Below, one piece after another: positions 16,965 to 25,981 of a DNA stretch of 64,000 nt. The notes beneath the pieces are model-generated. The model saw nothing but the letters and a program-made list of their open reading frames with translations, searched no databases and had not been told where the DNA came from. Within the stretch, counting starts at the first letter, position 1. The number at the start of each line of letters is the position of its first letter. The stretch lies in NCBI RefSeq assembly GCF_017305915.1, contig NZ_JAFKJN010000006.1:1-64000 (forward strand). The letters run 5' to 3'. A program made the position numbers and the translations under genes. Source of the DNA: Reyranella sp. (GTDB taxonomy: Bacteria > Pseudomonadota > Alphaproteobacteria > Reyranellales > Reyranellaceae).

Positions 16965-18257
16965 TCACCGATCGGTCGGCTGGCAGTCCACGTTCGGCGA
17001 GAACAGGCCGCGCGTGCCGCGGTCCTCGAAGCTCGGGGGCGCTATCAACAGCCCTTGGGCCGTGGCGACGGGCACGCCCGACCGGTATGTCGGGCTCAAA
17101 TAGGCGCGCAACGGCACGAACATCGAGCACTCATGATTTTCGGAGAACCCCAGCGCCCGGACGTCGAGGCGTTGGCGGTCCATCCATCGGGCGCCCCAGT
17201 AGAGCTGGGGCATGAGCGCAACAAGCATCGCCGCCAGCGCCGCAATCGGCCGCAGGTGCGATCCTGCAACGAAGACGAGCGGCACGAGAACGAACGGAAT
17301 GAACAACAGATAGAGGCCGTAGAGCTCGTTGAAGATCCAGACGATGCTGAACAGCAGGATGACGCCCGACGCGGCGCACCCGACGAACAGCAGGCCCAGC
17401 CTGAGGGCGACCGCCTTTTCACGTCGCGCCACCAGCACAGCCAACGCCAGCAAGGAGGCGAGCGCGACGAAGTTGAGCCCGTCCGCGGCCGGCGCCAGCA
17501 GCCATCCCGTCCCTTCCGCCATCTGCCAGAGATACGTCGCCGGACTGAATTGGCCCTGGCCAAAGCCGATGACGTGACTGGCCGTGTGGCCGAAGGCAAG
17601 ACGAACCACCAGCCAGCTCGCAACCGCCGCGGCAACGATCAGCGCCGCGAGGGCGAGACGGTGAAACAAGCGGGGTGGAAGGATCGCGACGATGAAAGCC
17701 CCGGCGCCCACGAACGCGAGCGCCATGCTGTGGGCGAGAGGGAGCGCGGCGCCCAGCGCCAGCATCGGCACGATGGAGGTGGACCGGCCGAGCGCGTACG
17801 TCCAGACCGCGCCGAGGTAGAACGGCAACAGCGTGTAGAGGAGGTTGTGGCTCGTCACGTCTCTTTGATTGACGGTCGCAAACAGCGCGATGAAAGCGGC
17901 CAGCGCGATGGCATGCGCCCCGAATCGCCGGCCTTCCGGAAAATCGACGATGAGTCGCGCAAAGTGGACCCACCCTGCGGCCTGAAGAACGATCAGGACG
18001 CCGTCGGCCAGGACGACGGTCGAGGCCGCCGGGCCAAGGACGACGATCCAGAGGCCCAGATACAGGGGATAGAGCGGAGGCCAAGAGACGATCGGGGTGC
18101 CGGAGAAGTAGCTGTAGGTCCCGCGTTCCGCCAACGAAACCGAACCTTGCCAAAGAGCCCAGCCGTCGACGGTCAGACCCAATCCCTTCCAGTGCAGCAG
18201 GACGAAGCACGCCAACGCGAGAGCCGGGGCACTCGCGTCACGGAGCGTCCACTTCAT
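16965..18257 (-). CDS. Polytopic membrane protein, glycosyltransferase-39-like, 430 residues
   Basis: About ten hydrophobic segments are seen (for example ALALACFVLLHWKGLGLTVD, ADGVLIVLQAAGWVHFARLI, LALAALIVAAAVASWLVVRL). An early loop, DGWALWQGSVSLAERGTYSY then WPPLYPLYLG, resembles the first periplasmic loop of ArnT/PMT-type lipid-linked sugar transferases. A clear catalytic DD/DE pair is not evident. It overlaps the upstream membrane-protein gene by 4 nt and is convergent with the secreted-protein gene 21 bp away. Confidence 0.7.
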   Translation of the reverse strand: MKWTLRDASAPALALACFVLLHWKGLGLTVDGWALWQGSVSLAERGTYSYFSGTPIVSWPPLYPLYLGLWIVVLGPAASTVVLADGVLIVLQAAGWVHFARLIVDFPEGRRFGAHAIALAAFIALFATVNQRDVTSHNLLYTLLPFYLGAVWTYALGRSTSIVPMLALGAALPLAHSMALAFVGAGAFIVAILPPRLFHRLALAALIVAAAVASWLVVRLAFGHTASHVIGFGQGQFSPATYLWQMAEGTGWLLAPAADGLNFVALASLLALAVLVARREKAVALRLGLLFVGCAASGVILLFSIVWIFNELYGLYLLFIPFVLVPLVFVAGSHLRPIAALAAMLVALMPQLYWGARWMDRQRLDVRALGFSENHECSMFVPLRAYLSPTYRSGVPVATAQGLLIAPPSFEDRGTRGLFSPNVDCQPTDR

Positions 18258-19987
18258 CGATCTCTCGTTCGCGGACGAAGCCGTCCGACGACCGGCATCC
18301 CGGCCGTTCGGTCACGCACGAGCCCGATGTGGCGCCCCAGGAAGAGGATCATGAGCAGCGCCAGCAGGAAATCGACCGCACGCATCAGGCTCAGCCAATT
18401 CATCCGCCCCTCCGAGACCGCGACACGGGCGCCCACGGGAAGCGGCCCGAGAATCAGGTCCTCGCCGCAGGCGCGCGGCCGAATGAGGATACCGTTGGCG
18501 ACATAATCGACCAGCCCCACGGGTCCGTGGCGGACCAGGAAATAGGGAGCCTTTGCCTCGACGCCCGCCTGGAGGTCCCGGTAGGAGACACGGGCGGCCG
18601 CCGATACTTCGCAGTCCGTCGTGGTCCTGTCGTACCGCGGCCAATACTCGCGAACGCCCCAGATACCGCCGTCATAGCGGTCGAAGTTCTGAAGGACGTA
18701 GCGGTCCTCCCGCCATTCTCGGCCCAGCGGCGCTTCCGGGTGCGGCGTAGACTGGACCAGCACGAACGTCATGGTCATGACGCCCAGGGTGGCGACCGTT
18801 ACGAGGCCTCTCGGGCTGGTTTCGCGGGCTTCACGCAGGCCGACGACAAGAGCCGCGAAGAGAATGAACGCCACCGGCAGGGCCAGGCGCCAGACGAACA
18901 GCGAGAGATCGAGGGTGGGGATATGGCTGGCGACCGGCGCCAAGGGACGCGTCTCGAGCGCGGTCGCGACAGCGGCGATCAGGACCGGCAGCCAGAAGCG
19001 CTTGGACAGCCGGTTCCCCGTCAGGAACGCAACCATGACGACCGCCAGGGGCAGCCAGAGGCCGATCGTACGGATGTGCTGTATTCGCAGCATGTCCGGG
19101 ATCGTCAGGAAGGAATCCGCGAATTTTACAGGCAACGCCTGCGGTCCCAGGATCGCGCCCTGCCAAATGGCCTGCGGCAACCAGAACGGGATGCCCAGCA
19201 GGATCGCCGCCAGCAGCGCCGGCAGGGTGCGCCTGGCCACCCCCAGCACCATCAGGCCGGACAGGCACCAGACCGCGAGAGCTTCGGCGACCAGGCTCTG
19301 CGCGAGCACGATGGGGTGACCGCAGATCTGCAGGAAGAGGAAGAATGTCAGCCAGCGTCCTCCGTCCGGCCGCAGCGCGCTCGCAACGACCCAGGGCATG
19401 AAGATGTAGACCCAGACCTCGCCGAGCGAGGCACGGGAGCACCACAGCGAAAAGACGTAGTTGGCGGAAATGAAAAGTATGGCGGCCGTGAAGAAGCGCG
19501 TGCGCGACTGACCCGAGGGTCCGACCACCGACAACAGGACGTGGACGCCGATCGCCATGATCAGGAAGAGCAGCACCATCCAGATCTTGAAGGCATAAGC
19601 TGCCGAGAAGCCCAGGAGGTCCAACACGACAGGGACGACGTAGGAGGCATGCCCGTAGAAGACGAAAGTGGGAACGCCCTCGCCCGTGGTCGGGCTGCTG
19701 AGGAAGGCACTGTAGGAATTCGTCCGAACCTGGTCGGCGAGAGCGGCGATCCTGTAGATGTGGGTGTAGCTGTCGTCGCCCCACGAGAACGCAAAGCTGA
19801 CGACGATCGCGCCGATGATGCACCAGAACGCCTGCGGCGCTCGATCGCGCCACAGGAGAACCACTGCGGCGATCACGCCTGCGGCAACGCCGACGAAATA
19901 GAGGCCATACCAAAACGGGTATTCGTTTGCGATTTGGCCATGCGCGGCCAATATCGCCCCAAGCCTATCGGCCAGTAGCGCCCACAC
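18254..19987 (-). CDS. Large polytopic membrane protein (YfhO/GT-C-like), 577 residues
   Basis: Many membrane helices alternate with periplasmic loops. An early loop has FSWGDDSYTHIYRIAALADQ, whose acidic pair could be the GT-C catalytic motif, and then EGVPTFVFYGHASYVVPVVL. A soluble C-terminal portion (about 430-540) precedes a last helix near the end. The pattern resembles YfhO/6-pyruvoyl-type membrane glycosyltransferases. GTG 19987 follows an AGGGGATTGCAGG ribosome-like site; the longer start at 20050 lacks one. It forms an overlapping pair with the 430-residue protein. Confidence 0.65.
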   Translation of the reverse strand: MWALLADRLGAILAAHGQIANEYPFWYGLYFVGVAAGVIAAVVLLWRDRAPQAFWCIIGAIVVSFAFSWGDDSYTHIYRIAALADQVRTNSYSAFLSSPTTGEGVPTFVFYGHASYVVPVVLDLLGFSAAYAFKIWMVLLFLIMAIGVHVLLSVVGPSGQSRTRFFTAAILFISANYVFSLWCSRASLGEVWVYIFMPWVVASALRPDGGRWLTFFLFLQICGHPIVLAQSLVAEALAVWCLSGLMVLGVARRTLPALLAAILLGIPFWLPQAIWQGAILGPQALPVKFADSFLTIPDMLRIQHIRTIGLWLPLAVVMVAFLTGNRLSKRFWLPVLIAAVATALETRPLAPVASHIPTLDLSLFVWRLALPVAFILFAALVVGLREARETSPRGLVTVATLGVMTMTFVLVQSTPHPEAPLGREWREDRYVLQNFDRYDGGIWGVREYWPRYDRTTTDCEVSAAARVSYRDLQAGVEAKAPYFLVRHGPVGLVDYVANGILIRPRACGEDLILGPLPVGARVAVSEGRMNWLSLMRAVDFLLALLMILFLGRHIGLVRDRTAGMPVVGRLRPRTRDR

Positions 19988-20129
19988 CCTGCAATCCCCT
20001 GTCCCGAGTCTCGGCCCCCGCCGAGCGCTGTCCCGGGCGCGATATAGCACGGATCATCGTCATTCTGCGGCTACATCTGGACGCCACCCCGACTGCAATT
20101 GGCGCTGGGAAAGTGGCTGCCTGCGGGGG

Positions 20130-20507
20130 CTAGCCGACCACCGCGGTCGACTCGATCTCGACCAGCAGGCCCGGAACGGCGAGCGCGCTCACCGCCACCA
20201 GCGTCGAGCTGACCACCGAGCTCTTGAGCACCTTGGCCAGCGCCGTCGACACCGCGCCCATGTCGCGGATGTCGGTGACGAAGATGGTGAGCCGCACCAG
20301 GTCCTTCAGCGTCGCGCCGCCCGACTTCAGCGCGGCCTCGACCTTGCGCATGGTGACGACCGTCTGCTCGGCGGCATCCTTGCCCTGCACCCGGCCCTTG
20401 GCATCGAGCGAGGTGGTGCCCGACACGAACACGAACGGCCCGTTCTTCACGGCGCGGGCGTAGAAGCCCGCCACCTCGGTGCCGTCGCGGATCACTTGCT
20501 TGGCCAT
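20130..20507 (-). CDS. RidA family protein (reactive imine/enamine deaminase-like)
   Basis: A 125-residue YjgF/RidA protein with GPFVFVSGTTSLDAKGRVQG and AALKSGGATLKDLVRLTIFV. The C-terminal strand carries STLVAVSALAVPGLLVEIES, where the canonical R-P of RidA is replaced by V-S-A-L. The deaminase Arg is therefore missing and this may be a non-archetypal Rid subfamily member. The start has a GGGGAG site. It is divergent from the SDR gene. Confidence 0.85.
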   Translation of the reverse strand: MAKQVIRDGTEVAGFYARAVKNGPFVFVSGTTSLDAKGRVQGKDAAEQTVVTMRKVEAALKSGGATLKDLVRLTIFVTDIRDMGAVSTALAKVLKSSVVSSTLVAVSALAVPGLLVEIESTAVVG

Positions 20508-20545
20508 GAATGACTCCCCGGCTGGAATTGGGCTATGCCCATAGC

Positions 20546-21307
20546 ATGCCCGCCGCCGCCTACCGAACCGCGCCCTACCGAACGGCTATCGTGACCGGCG
20601 CCAGTCGCGGTATCGGCGCCGCCACCGTCCGGCGGCTGGGCGAGCTGGGGCTGGCGGTGCATGCGGTGGCGCGCTCGGCCGAGCGGTTGCGCGCGCTGGC
20701 AAAGGAGACCGGCTGCATGCCGGTCGCGCTCGACATCGCCGACCGCGCCGCGGTGCTGGCGGCGCTCGGCCCGATCGAAGCCGACGTGCTGGTGAATAAC
20801 GCCTCGCCGCTGGTGCGCTCGGCGCCGCCTTGGGAGACGGCGCCCGAGGACATCGACGCCTTGGTCGACGTCAATATCCGCGGCGTCCTGAACGGCCTCG
20901 CCGCCGTGGTGCCCGGCATGAAGCAGCGCAAGCGCGGGCACATCGTCAATCTCGGCTCGATGGCCGGCACCTGGGTCTTCCCGGGCATGCCGGTCTACGC
21001 CATGACCAAGGCGGCGATCCACAGCCTCAGCCACACCCTGCGGCTCGACCTGCATGGCAGCGGCGTGCGGGTCAGCGAGATCGCGCCCGGCCGGGTCGAG
21101 ACCGGCGCGCACCTCGCCCTGTTGCCGGACCGCGAGGAGGGCCGTCGCCGCTTCTACGAGGGCTACGACAGCCTGCTGGCCGAGGACATCGCCAACGCCA
21201 TCGCCTTCGTGCTGTCGGCGCCGCAGCGCATGGATGTGAGCTTCATGGAGATCGTGCCGACCGATCAGAGCTACGGCGGCTCGCAGTTTCATCGCCGGAC
21301 GCCATGA
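20546..21307 (+). CDS. Short-chain dehydrogenase/reductase
   Basis: A classical SDR of 253 residues. The Rossmann motif is VTGASRGIG, the NNAS motif is present (VLVNNASPLV), the serine is in IVNLGSMAG, and the active-site YAMTK is followed by AAIHSLSHTLRLDL. These indicate an NAD(P)-dependent oxidoreductase. ATG 20546 is chosen; an in-frame ATG at 20510 would add a non-family N-terminus and abut the RidA start. The stop overlaps the acyl-CoA synthetase start by 4 nt, implying a linked pathway. Confidence 0.9.
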   Translation: MPAAAYRTAPYRTAIVTGASRGIGAATVRRLGELGLAVHAVARSAERLRALAKETGCMPVALDIADRAAVLAALGPIEADVLVNNASPLVRSAPPWETAPEDIDALVDVNIRGVLNGLAAVVPGMKQRKRGHIVNLGSMAGTWVFPGMPVYAMTKAAIHSLSHTLRLDLHGSGVRVSEIAPGRVETGAHLALLPDREEGRRRFYEGYDSLLAEDIANAIAFVLSAPQRMDVSFMEIVPTDQSYGGSQFHRRTP

Positions 21308-22803
21308 CGATCACCAATCTCGCCGCCATCCTCGATCCCGACGCGCCCGACGATCGCGACTTCATCATCCAGCTCTCGCCCGAAGCGGAGGAAGAACTGC
21401 GCCTCTCCTGGGGCGAGGCCCGGGCCCGCGTCGGCGGCCTGGCGCGTGGGCTGCTCCGACGCGGACTGAAGCACGGCGACGCCGTCGCCATCGTCGCGGC
21501 CAACAGCGCCGACTACCTGGTGCTCTATATGGCGACCATGGCGGCGGGCCTGGTCTCGGTGTGCGTCAACCACAAGCTGCCGCGCGAGACGGTGGCGCAC
21601 ATCATGACGGACTCGGGCGTGAAGCTCGCCGTGGCCGACGACGAGCGTGCCCCGCTGGTCCGCGAGCTGGTGCCGACGCTCGCCCTGGCCGATCTCGAGT
21701 CGTTGATCGATCCCGGCGCGTTCACGCCGGTCGAGATGAAGTCCGAAGAGACCGCGATGGTGCTCTACACCTCGGGGTCGACCGGCCTGCCAAAGGGCGT
21801 GCCGCTCAGCCATGGCGGCTATGTCTGGGCGACCACCTGCACGCCCGAGCAGCGGCCGGCGATCGAGGGCAAGGCCGTGATCATCGCCGCGCCCTTGTTC
21901 CACATGAACGGCCTGTTCAGCGCCAAGCTGGTGATGGCTTACGGCGGCACCATCGTGCTGATGACCGGCTTCACGGCGAAGGGCTACATCCGCGCCATCG
22001 AGCGCCATCGCGTGTCGATGGTCACCTCGGTGCCGACCATGCTGGCGCTGGTGATGCGCGAGGCCGAGGCGCTGGTCACCGCCGACCTCAGCTCGGTCAC
22101 CACCGCGGTCACCGGCTCGGCGCCCTCGACGGCAGAGTTCTTCGAGCAGATGCACCGGCTGTTCCCCAACGCCGAGACGGCCAACAGCTGGGGCACGACC
22201 GAATCGGGGCCGATCGCCTTCGGCCCGCATCCCGACGGCGTACCCAAGCCGCCGAGTGCGCTCGGCCATCCGCGCAAGGGCATCGAGGTCAGGCTGGTCG
22301 ATGGCGACGCCCATCAGGGCGTGCTGCACATCCGCACGCCGGCGCTGATGAGCGGCTACTACAACCGCGAAGCCGACACCCGAAAGCGCCTGATCGACGG
22401 CTGGTACGACACCGGCGACGTCATGCGCCGCGATGCCAACGGCTTCTACTCCTTCGTCGGCCGCGCCGACGACATGTTCCAGTGCGGCGGCGAGAACGTC
22501 TATCCCGGCGAGGTCGAGAAGCTGCTCGGCCGGCATCCCGACGTGGCGCAGGTCTGCGTCGTGCCGGTAGCCGACGCGATCAAGTACCAGCTGCCGGTCG
22601 CCTTCGTGGTACCAAAGCCCGGCACGACGCCGAGCGAGGATGCGCTGCGCCGCTTCGCGCTCGACAACGGGCCAGCCTATGCCCATCCGCGGGCGGTGTG
22701 GTTCGTCGCCGAGCTGCCGCTCGCCGGCACCAACAAGATCGACCGCAAGGCGCTGGTCGAGCGCGCGGCGGCTTCGTACAAACGCGAGACACGCCAGGTC
22801 TGA
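21304..22803 (+). CDS. Acyl-CoA synthetase (AMP-forming, ANL superfamily)
   Basis: A 499-residue adenylating enzyme. The P-loop-like motif is VLYTSGSTGLPKGVPLSHGG. The A5 motif is NSWGTTESGPIAFG, A7 is YDTGDVMRRDANGFYSFVGR, A8 is GGENVYPGEVEKLL, and the catalytic C-terminal lysine lies in LAGTNKIDRKAL. It should activate a carboxylic acid to its CoA thioester. It is coupled to the SDR upstream (4-nt overlap) and lies 11 bp before an LLM oxidoreductase, so the three may act on one substrate, which is not identifiable. Confidence 0.93.
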   Translation: MTITNLAAILDPDAPDDRDFIIQLSPEAEEELRLSWGEARARVGGLARGLLRRGLKHGDAVAIVAANSADYLVLYMATMAAGLVSVCVNHKLPRETVAHIMTDSGVKLAVADDERAPLVRELVPTLALADLESLIDPGAFTPVEMKSEETAMVLYTSGSTGLPKGVPLSHGGYVWATTCTPEQRPAIEGKAVIIAAPLFHMNGLFSAKLVMAYGGTIVLMTGFTAKGYIRAIERHRVSMVTSVPTMLALVMREAEALVTADLSSVTTAVTGSAPSTAEFFEQMHRLFPNAETANSWGTTESGPIAFGPHPDGVPKPPSALGHPRKGIEVRLVDGDAHQGVLHIRTPALMSGYYNREADTRKRLIDGWYDTGDVMRRDANGFYSFVGRADDMFQCGGENVYPGEVEKLLGRHPDVAQVCVVPVADAIKYQLPVAFVVPKPGTTPSEDALRRFALDNGPAYAHPRAVWFVAELPLAGTNKIDRKALVERAAASYKRETRQV

Positions 22804-22814
22804 CGGAGGAATCG

Positions 22815-23675
22815 ATGAAGCTGAATGCCCTCTTCCCGACGCGCGACATCGGCACCGATCCGGCGAAGATCCGCGACTGGGCGCAGGCGGCGGAGGATCT
22901 CGGCTTCGACGGCATCGAGGTCGCCGACCACGTGTTCGGCGCCGCGCCGCGCGGCGACTGGAAGCCGACCTACAGCGAGCACGACCCGTTCCACGAGACC
23001 TTCACGACCATGGCGTTCATCGCCGCCGTCACCAAGAAAGTCGAGCTGGTGAGCGGCGTGCTGATCCTGCCGCAGCGCCAGACCGGCGTGGTCGCCAAGC
23101 AGGCGGCCGAGGTCGACATCCTGAGCAGCGGGCGGCTCAGGCTCGGCGTCGGCGTGGGCTGGAACCATGTCGAGTACGAGGCGCTGAACGAGGACTGGAA
23201 GACCCGCGGCGCCCGCCAGGCCGAGCAGATCGAGGTGATGCGCAAGCTGTGGACCGAGGACCAGGTGACCTTCCGCGGCCGCTTCCACACCCTGGTCGAC
23301 GTCACCATGCTGCCGGTGCCGGTGCAGCGGCCGATCCCGATCTGGTTCGGCGGCTCGTCCGATGCGGTGGTCAAGCGCGCCGCCCGCATCGGCGACGGCT
23401 ACATGCCGATCATGACGCCCGAGGTGGCCGAGCCCAAGATCGCCATGCTGCACAAGCACATGAAGGCGCACGGCCGCGATCCGGCCAAGTTCGGCCTCGA
23501 GGGCTGGCTGCGCTTCGATGACGCCAATCCCGACGCCTGGCTGAAGGCGGGAGAGGGCTGGAAGCGGCTCGGCGCCAGGATCGTGATGCTCTATCCGATG
23601 TACCGCATGCCCAGCGTCGACGACCAGATCGCGACCCTGCGCCGCTTCAAGGAGGTCGCGGCGGCGCTGGGCTGA
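22815..23675 (+). CDS. LLM-class flavin/F420-dependent oxidoreductase
   Basis: A 286-residue luciferase-like TIM-barrel protein. The N-terminal strand is KLNALFPTRD, followed by LGFDGIEVADHVFG, GVLILPQRQTGVVAKQAAEV, LGVGVGWNHVEYEALNEDW and PIPIWFGGSSDAVVKRAARI. This set is typical of the TIGR03619-type F420-dependent group. The ATG follows GGAGGAATCG. It is the last gene of the SDR, acyl-CoA synthetase, LLM run; tRNA-Arg follows. Whether F420 or FMN is used cannot be told. Confidence 0.9.
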   Translation: MKLNALFPTRDIGTDPAKIRDWAQAAEDLGFDGIEVADHVFGAAPRGDWKPTYSEHDPFHETFTTMAFIAAVTKKVELVSGVLILPQRQTGVVAKQAAEVDILSSGRLRLGVGVGWNHVEYEALNEDWKTRGARQAEQIEVMRKLWTEDQVTFRGRFHTLVDVTMLPVPVQRPIPIWFGGSSDAVVKRAARIGDGYMPIMTPEVAEPKIAMLHKHMKAHGRDPAKFGLEGWLRFDDANPDAWLKAGEGWKRLGARIVMLYPMYRMPSVDDQIATLRRFKEVAAALG

Positions 23676-23757
23676 GGAATTCGCAGATTTCGGGCGATTT
23701 GCAGCCCGCAGCGGCACATTGCGGGCGCAAGCCCCCTCCGCTATCTTCCGCCGCGCC

Positions 23758-23834
<77 letters not shown>

Positions 23835-23973
23835 TTCCCACGCCAAAATGCCACAGTTCTCGGCACTGTTCGCAAGAATAACTGAGCATCCCCGCCATTC
23901 ACCATTGAATGCTCGGGACGGACCGCTACTCGACGCCAGCAGCGAGCCGGGTATCCATCCGGCGGGGGCCGCG

Positions 23974-24537
23974 TCACTGCCCCGCGAAGCGCCGTAGGGC
24001 GTCCAGTCGCACGAACCTGATCGGCCGACCGGCGTCGAGTTCTACTTCGAACAGGTCGGGGGTACGCAAGTCTTGCCATTGCTCGAAACCAAACGCCGTA
24101 TCCATCGATCGTAGTACGGAAGCGATCAAGTTGCGGTGGCTGGAGACGGCCGGCAGCCGATGGCCCGCGGCGGCAATGTCGGTCAAGGCGGCGATGGCGC
24201 GTTGCTTCGTCTGATTGAGGCTCTCTCCGCCTGGCGCACGGTAGTCCGGCTCGGCGAACGACCGGCGGACGTGGTCCAACCGGTCCTCAAGATCCCTGTC
24301 CGAGAGCGCCCGCTCGCGAAGCCGGTCATCGAGCCCAACTGACAAGCCAGCCGAGATCGCGAAGGGCCGAACTGTCGCGTGCGCCCGCTCATAGGGGCTA
24401 GAGTAGACGGCGTCTGGCGCCAGGTCATGGAGTCGGGTGATCAGCCCTCCCGCGGTCTTGGCGCCGGCTTCGCTCAACGGCGCGTCCGGATGCCGCCCAG
24501 TCGACTGGCAGTGGCGGATAAGGAGCAGCTTCGACAT
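23974..24537 (-). CDS. Histidine phosphatase family protein (phosphoglycerate mutase-like)
   Basis: The protein has 187 residues. The catalytic RHG-type motif is LLIRHCQSTG near the N-terminus, with SSPYERAHATVRPFA for the second Arg, LRERALSDRDL, and the second histidine in LPAVSSHRNLIASVLRSMD. The fold removes or transfers phosphate from small molecules or proteins; no substrate is identifiable. It is the only gene between the two att-like repeats and so may be imported cargo. Confidence 0.88.
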   Translation of the reverse strand: MSKLLLIRHCQSTGRHPDAPLSEAGAKTAGGLITRLHDLAPDAVYSSPYERAHATVRPFAISAGLSVGLDDRLRERALSDRDLEDRLDHVRRSFAEPDYRAPGGESLNQTKQRAIAALTDIAAAGHRLPAVSSHRNLIASVLRSMDTAFGFEQWQDLRTPDLFEVELDAGRPIRFVRLDALRRFAGQ

Positions 24538-24657
24538 CGCGGCCAGAATAATGGAATCATCGCCGATTCAGAACCCGACCGGAAGGCGGCCCTTCGCTCC
24601 GGATCGGATCCTGCTCCGCCAGTGTGGCTGGACGCCTATGGACGCGGCTTAGAAGTA

Positions 24658-24672
24658 CGCCGGGTCCGCCAT
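24658..24672 (+). repeat. att-like direct repeat, distal copy
   Basis: An exact 15-base copy of the tRNA-Arg 3' end. The sequence on both sides is unrelated to a tRNA. It closes an 822-bp interval that contains only the histidine phosphatase; no integrase is present. Confidence 0.55.
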
Positions 24673-24748
24673 CAACCATGGCGAACGCAATCACGGCCAG
24701 AGGCCCAGCGGGATTGTGCCGACAGAGCTCGACAGCCTGCCGTAAGAC

Positions 24749-24910
24749 TTACCAACCGGTGATGCGCGACGCGACATAGCCGGCGGCCACGCAGATGCCG
24801 AGCAGCGAGGCGAAGCTCAGCAGCCGCTGCTCGAAGAAGCGCTCGGGCTCGGGATGCAGGAGCACCGCCGGACCGAAGACGGGCCGCGGCTCCGACGGCA
24901 CCCACGCCAT
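24749..24910 (-). CDS. Possible small single-pass membrane protein, 53 residues
   Basis: The frame from ATG 24910 reads AWVPSEPRPVFGPAVLLHPE, then a hydrophobic helix LLSFASLLGICVAAGYVASR before the stop. The ribosome site is weak and no family is known, so this may not be expressed. Apart from this reading frame, bases 24538-25205 hold no gene that I can support; promoters for the FkbM gene should lie in the last part. Confidence 0.35.
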   Translation of the reverse strand: MAWVPSEPRPVFGPAVLLHPEPERFFEQRLLSFASLLGICVAAGYVASRITGW

Positions 24911-25205
24911 GACATTTCCGGACGGACCGACGGTTCGCACGAGTCGAATGCGACTGACGCGAATCGCGTCGAGGCTCAACGAGTGCTGCACGGCACCACC
25001 CAACAAGCGCCGCATTGGCGAGCGGCGCTCCCCTCTTCCCCAAAAGCGGCGCGTCCCCACGTGCCGCAGCCGGACGATAGCCCAATCGTCGGTCCTGTCG
25101 AGTAACGCAATCGCGACGAGTCACAGCGCTGTCACACACGCGGCAGCGGCAGCAGCCTCCCCTTTGTCACACCCGCGGCCGGCCGTCGTCGCTAAGTCTC
25201 CGGGC

Positions 25206-25976
25206 ATGCGCTTTTCGGATGCCCTGCGCGGCCAGCACCGGCCGCACGAGAACCCGTTCATCGACCGCTTCAAGGGGCTGCTGCGGCCGTGGCTCAATCA
25301 CCTGCCGGGCCGCCGGCCGGTCGCGCCGTCATGGCAGCGCTCGCTCACGCTGCTCGACCGGTACGGTCTCGCACCGGCGACGGTGTTCGACGTCGGCGTG
25401 GCGTTCGGCACCTACCCTCTTTATCGGGCGTTTCCCGACGCCTTCTATCACCTGATCGATCCGACGCCGGAATCGCTGCACTACATGAAGCGGCTGAGCC
25501 GCGAGCTGCGTTGCGAGGTCCATAGCGTGGCGCTCGGCGACCGCGACGACGAAACGACGATCGAGATCCGGCCCGACATCCAGGCCGCCACGCTGTTCGA
25601 GGACCAGGGCGCGCGCGACGTCGTGCGGCACGACGTCGTGCCGCTGCGCCGCTTCGACAGCCTGATCGGGCAGTTCGAGCGGCCCGCCCTTTGCAAAATC
25701 GACGTCCAGGGCGCCGAGCTGATGGTGCTGCAGGGCATGACCGAAAAGCTCGCCGAGATCGACGTCGTCATCGTCGAGGCCAGCACGCTGTCGACGCTGA
25801 AAGCCGGCGCCGAGCTGCACGACATCGTGCACTTCATGCACGGCCACGGCTTCGTCGTTGCCGACGTGCTGGCGCTGGTGCCCCGGCCGCTCGACGGCGC
25901 GACCGGCCACATCGACCTGCTGTTCCTGCCGGAGGACTCGGCCCTGCGCGCCGATCGCCGCTGGGCGCCGGAGTAA
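25206..25976 (+). CDS. FkbM family methyltransferase
   Basis: The protein has 256 residues. The SAM-binding motif is TVFDVGVAFGTYPLYRAFPD, with the acidic strand FYHLIDPTPESLHYMKR. The family signature is CKIDVQGAELMVLQGM, followed by DVVIVEAS. FkbM enzymes O-methylate sugars or polyketides; in gram-negatives they often modify surface polysaccharide. The ATG at 25206 is used because the upstream in-frame sequence is not protein-like. It is monocistronic and convergent with the TonB gene. Confidence 0.85.
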   Translation: MRFSDALRGQHRPHENPFIDRFKGLLRPWLNHLPGRRPVAPSWQRSLTLLDRYGLAPATVFDVGVAFGTYPLYRAFPDAFYHLIDPTPESLHYMKRLSRELRCEVHSVALGDRDDETTIEIRPDIQAATLFEDQGARDVVRHDVVPLRRFDSLIGQFERPALCKIDVQGAELMVLQGMTEKLAEIDVVIVEASTLSTLKAGAELHDIVHFMHGHGFVVADVLALVPRPLDGATGHIDLLFLPEDSALRADRRWAPE

Positions 25977-25981
25977 TCCGT

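Noticed and set aside
18329..19978. 549-residue plus-strand frame
   Set aside because: It is antisense to the membrane protein at 18254-19987, is highly charged and has no family features.
23835..24657. Complete integrative element at the tRNA
   Set aside because: Only one gene and no recombinase between the repeats, so it is reported as a remnant.
24672..25139. 155-residue minus-strand frame
   Set aside because: Arg/Ala-rich sequence without motif or start support; only the short ATG 24910 frame is mentioned, at low confidence.
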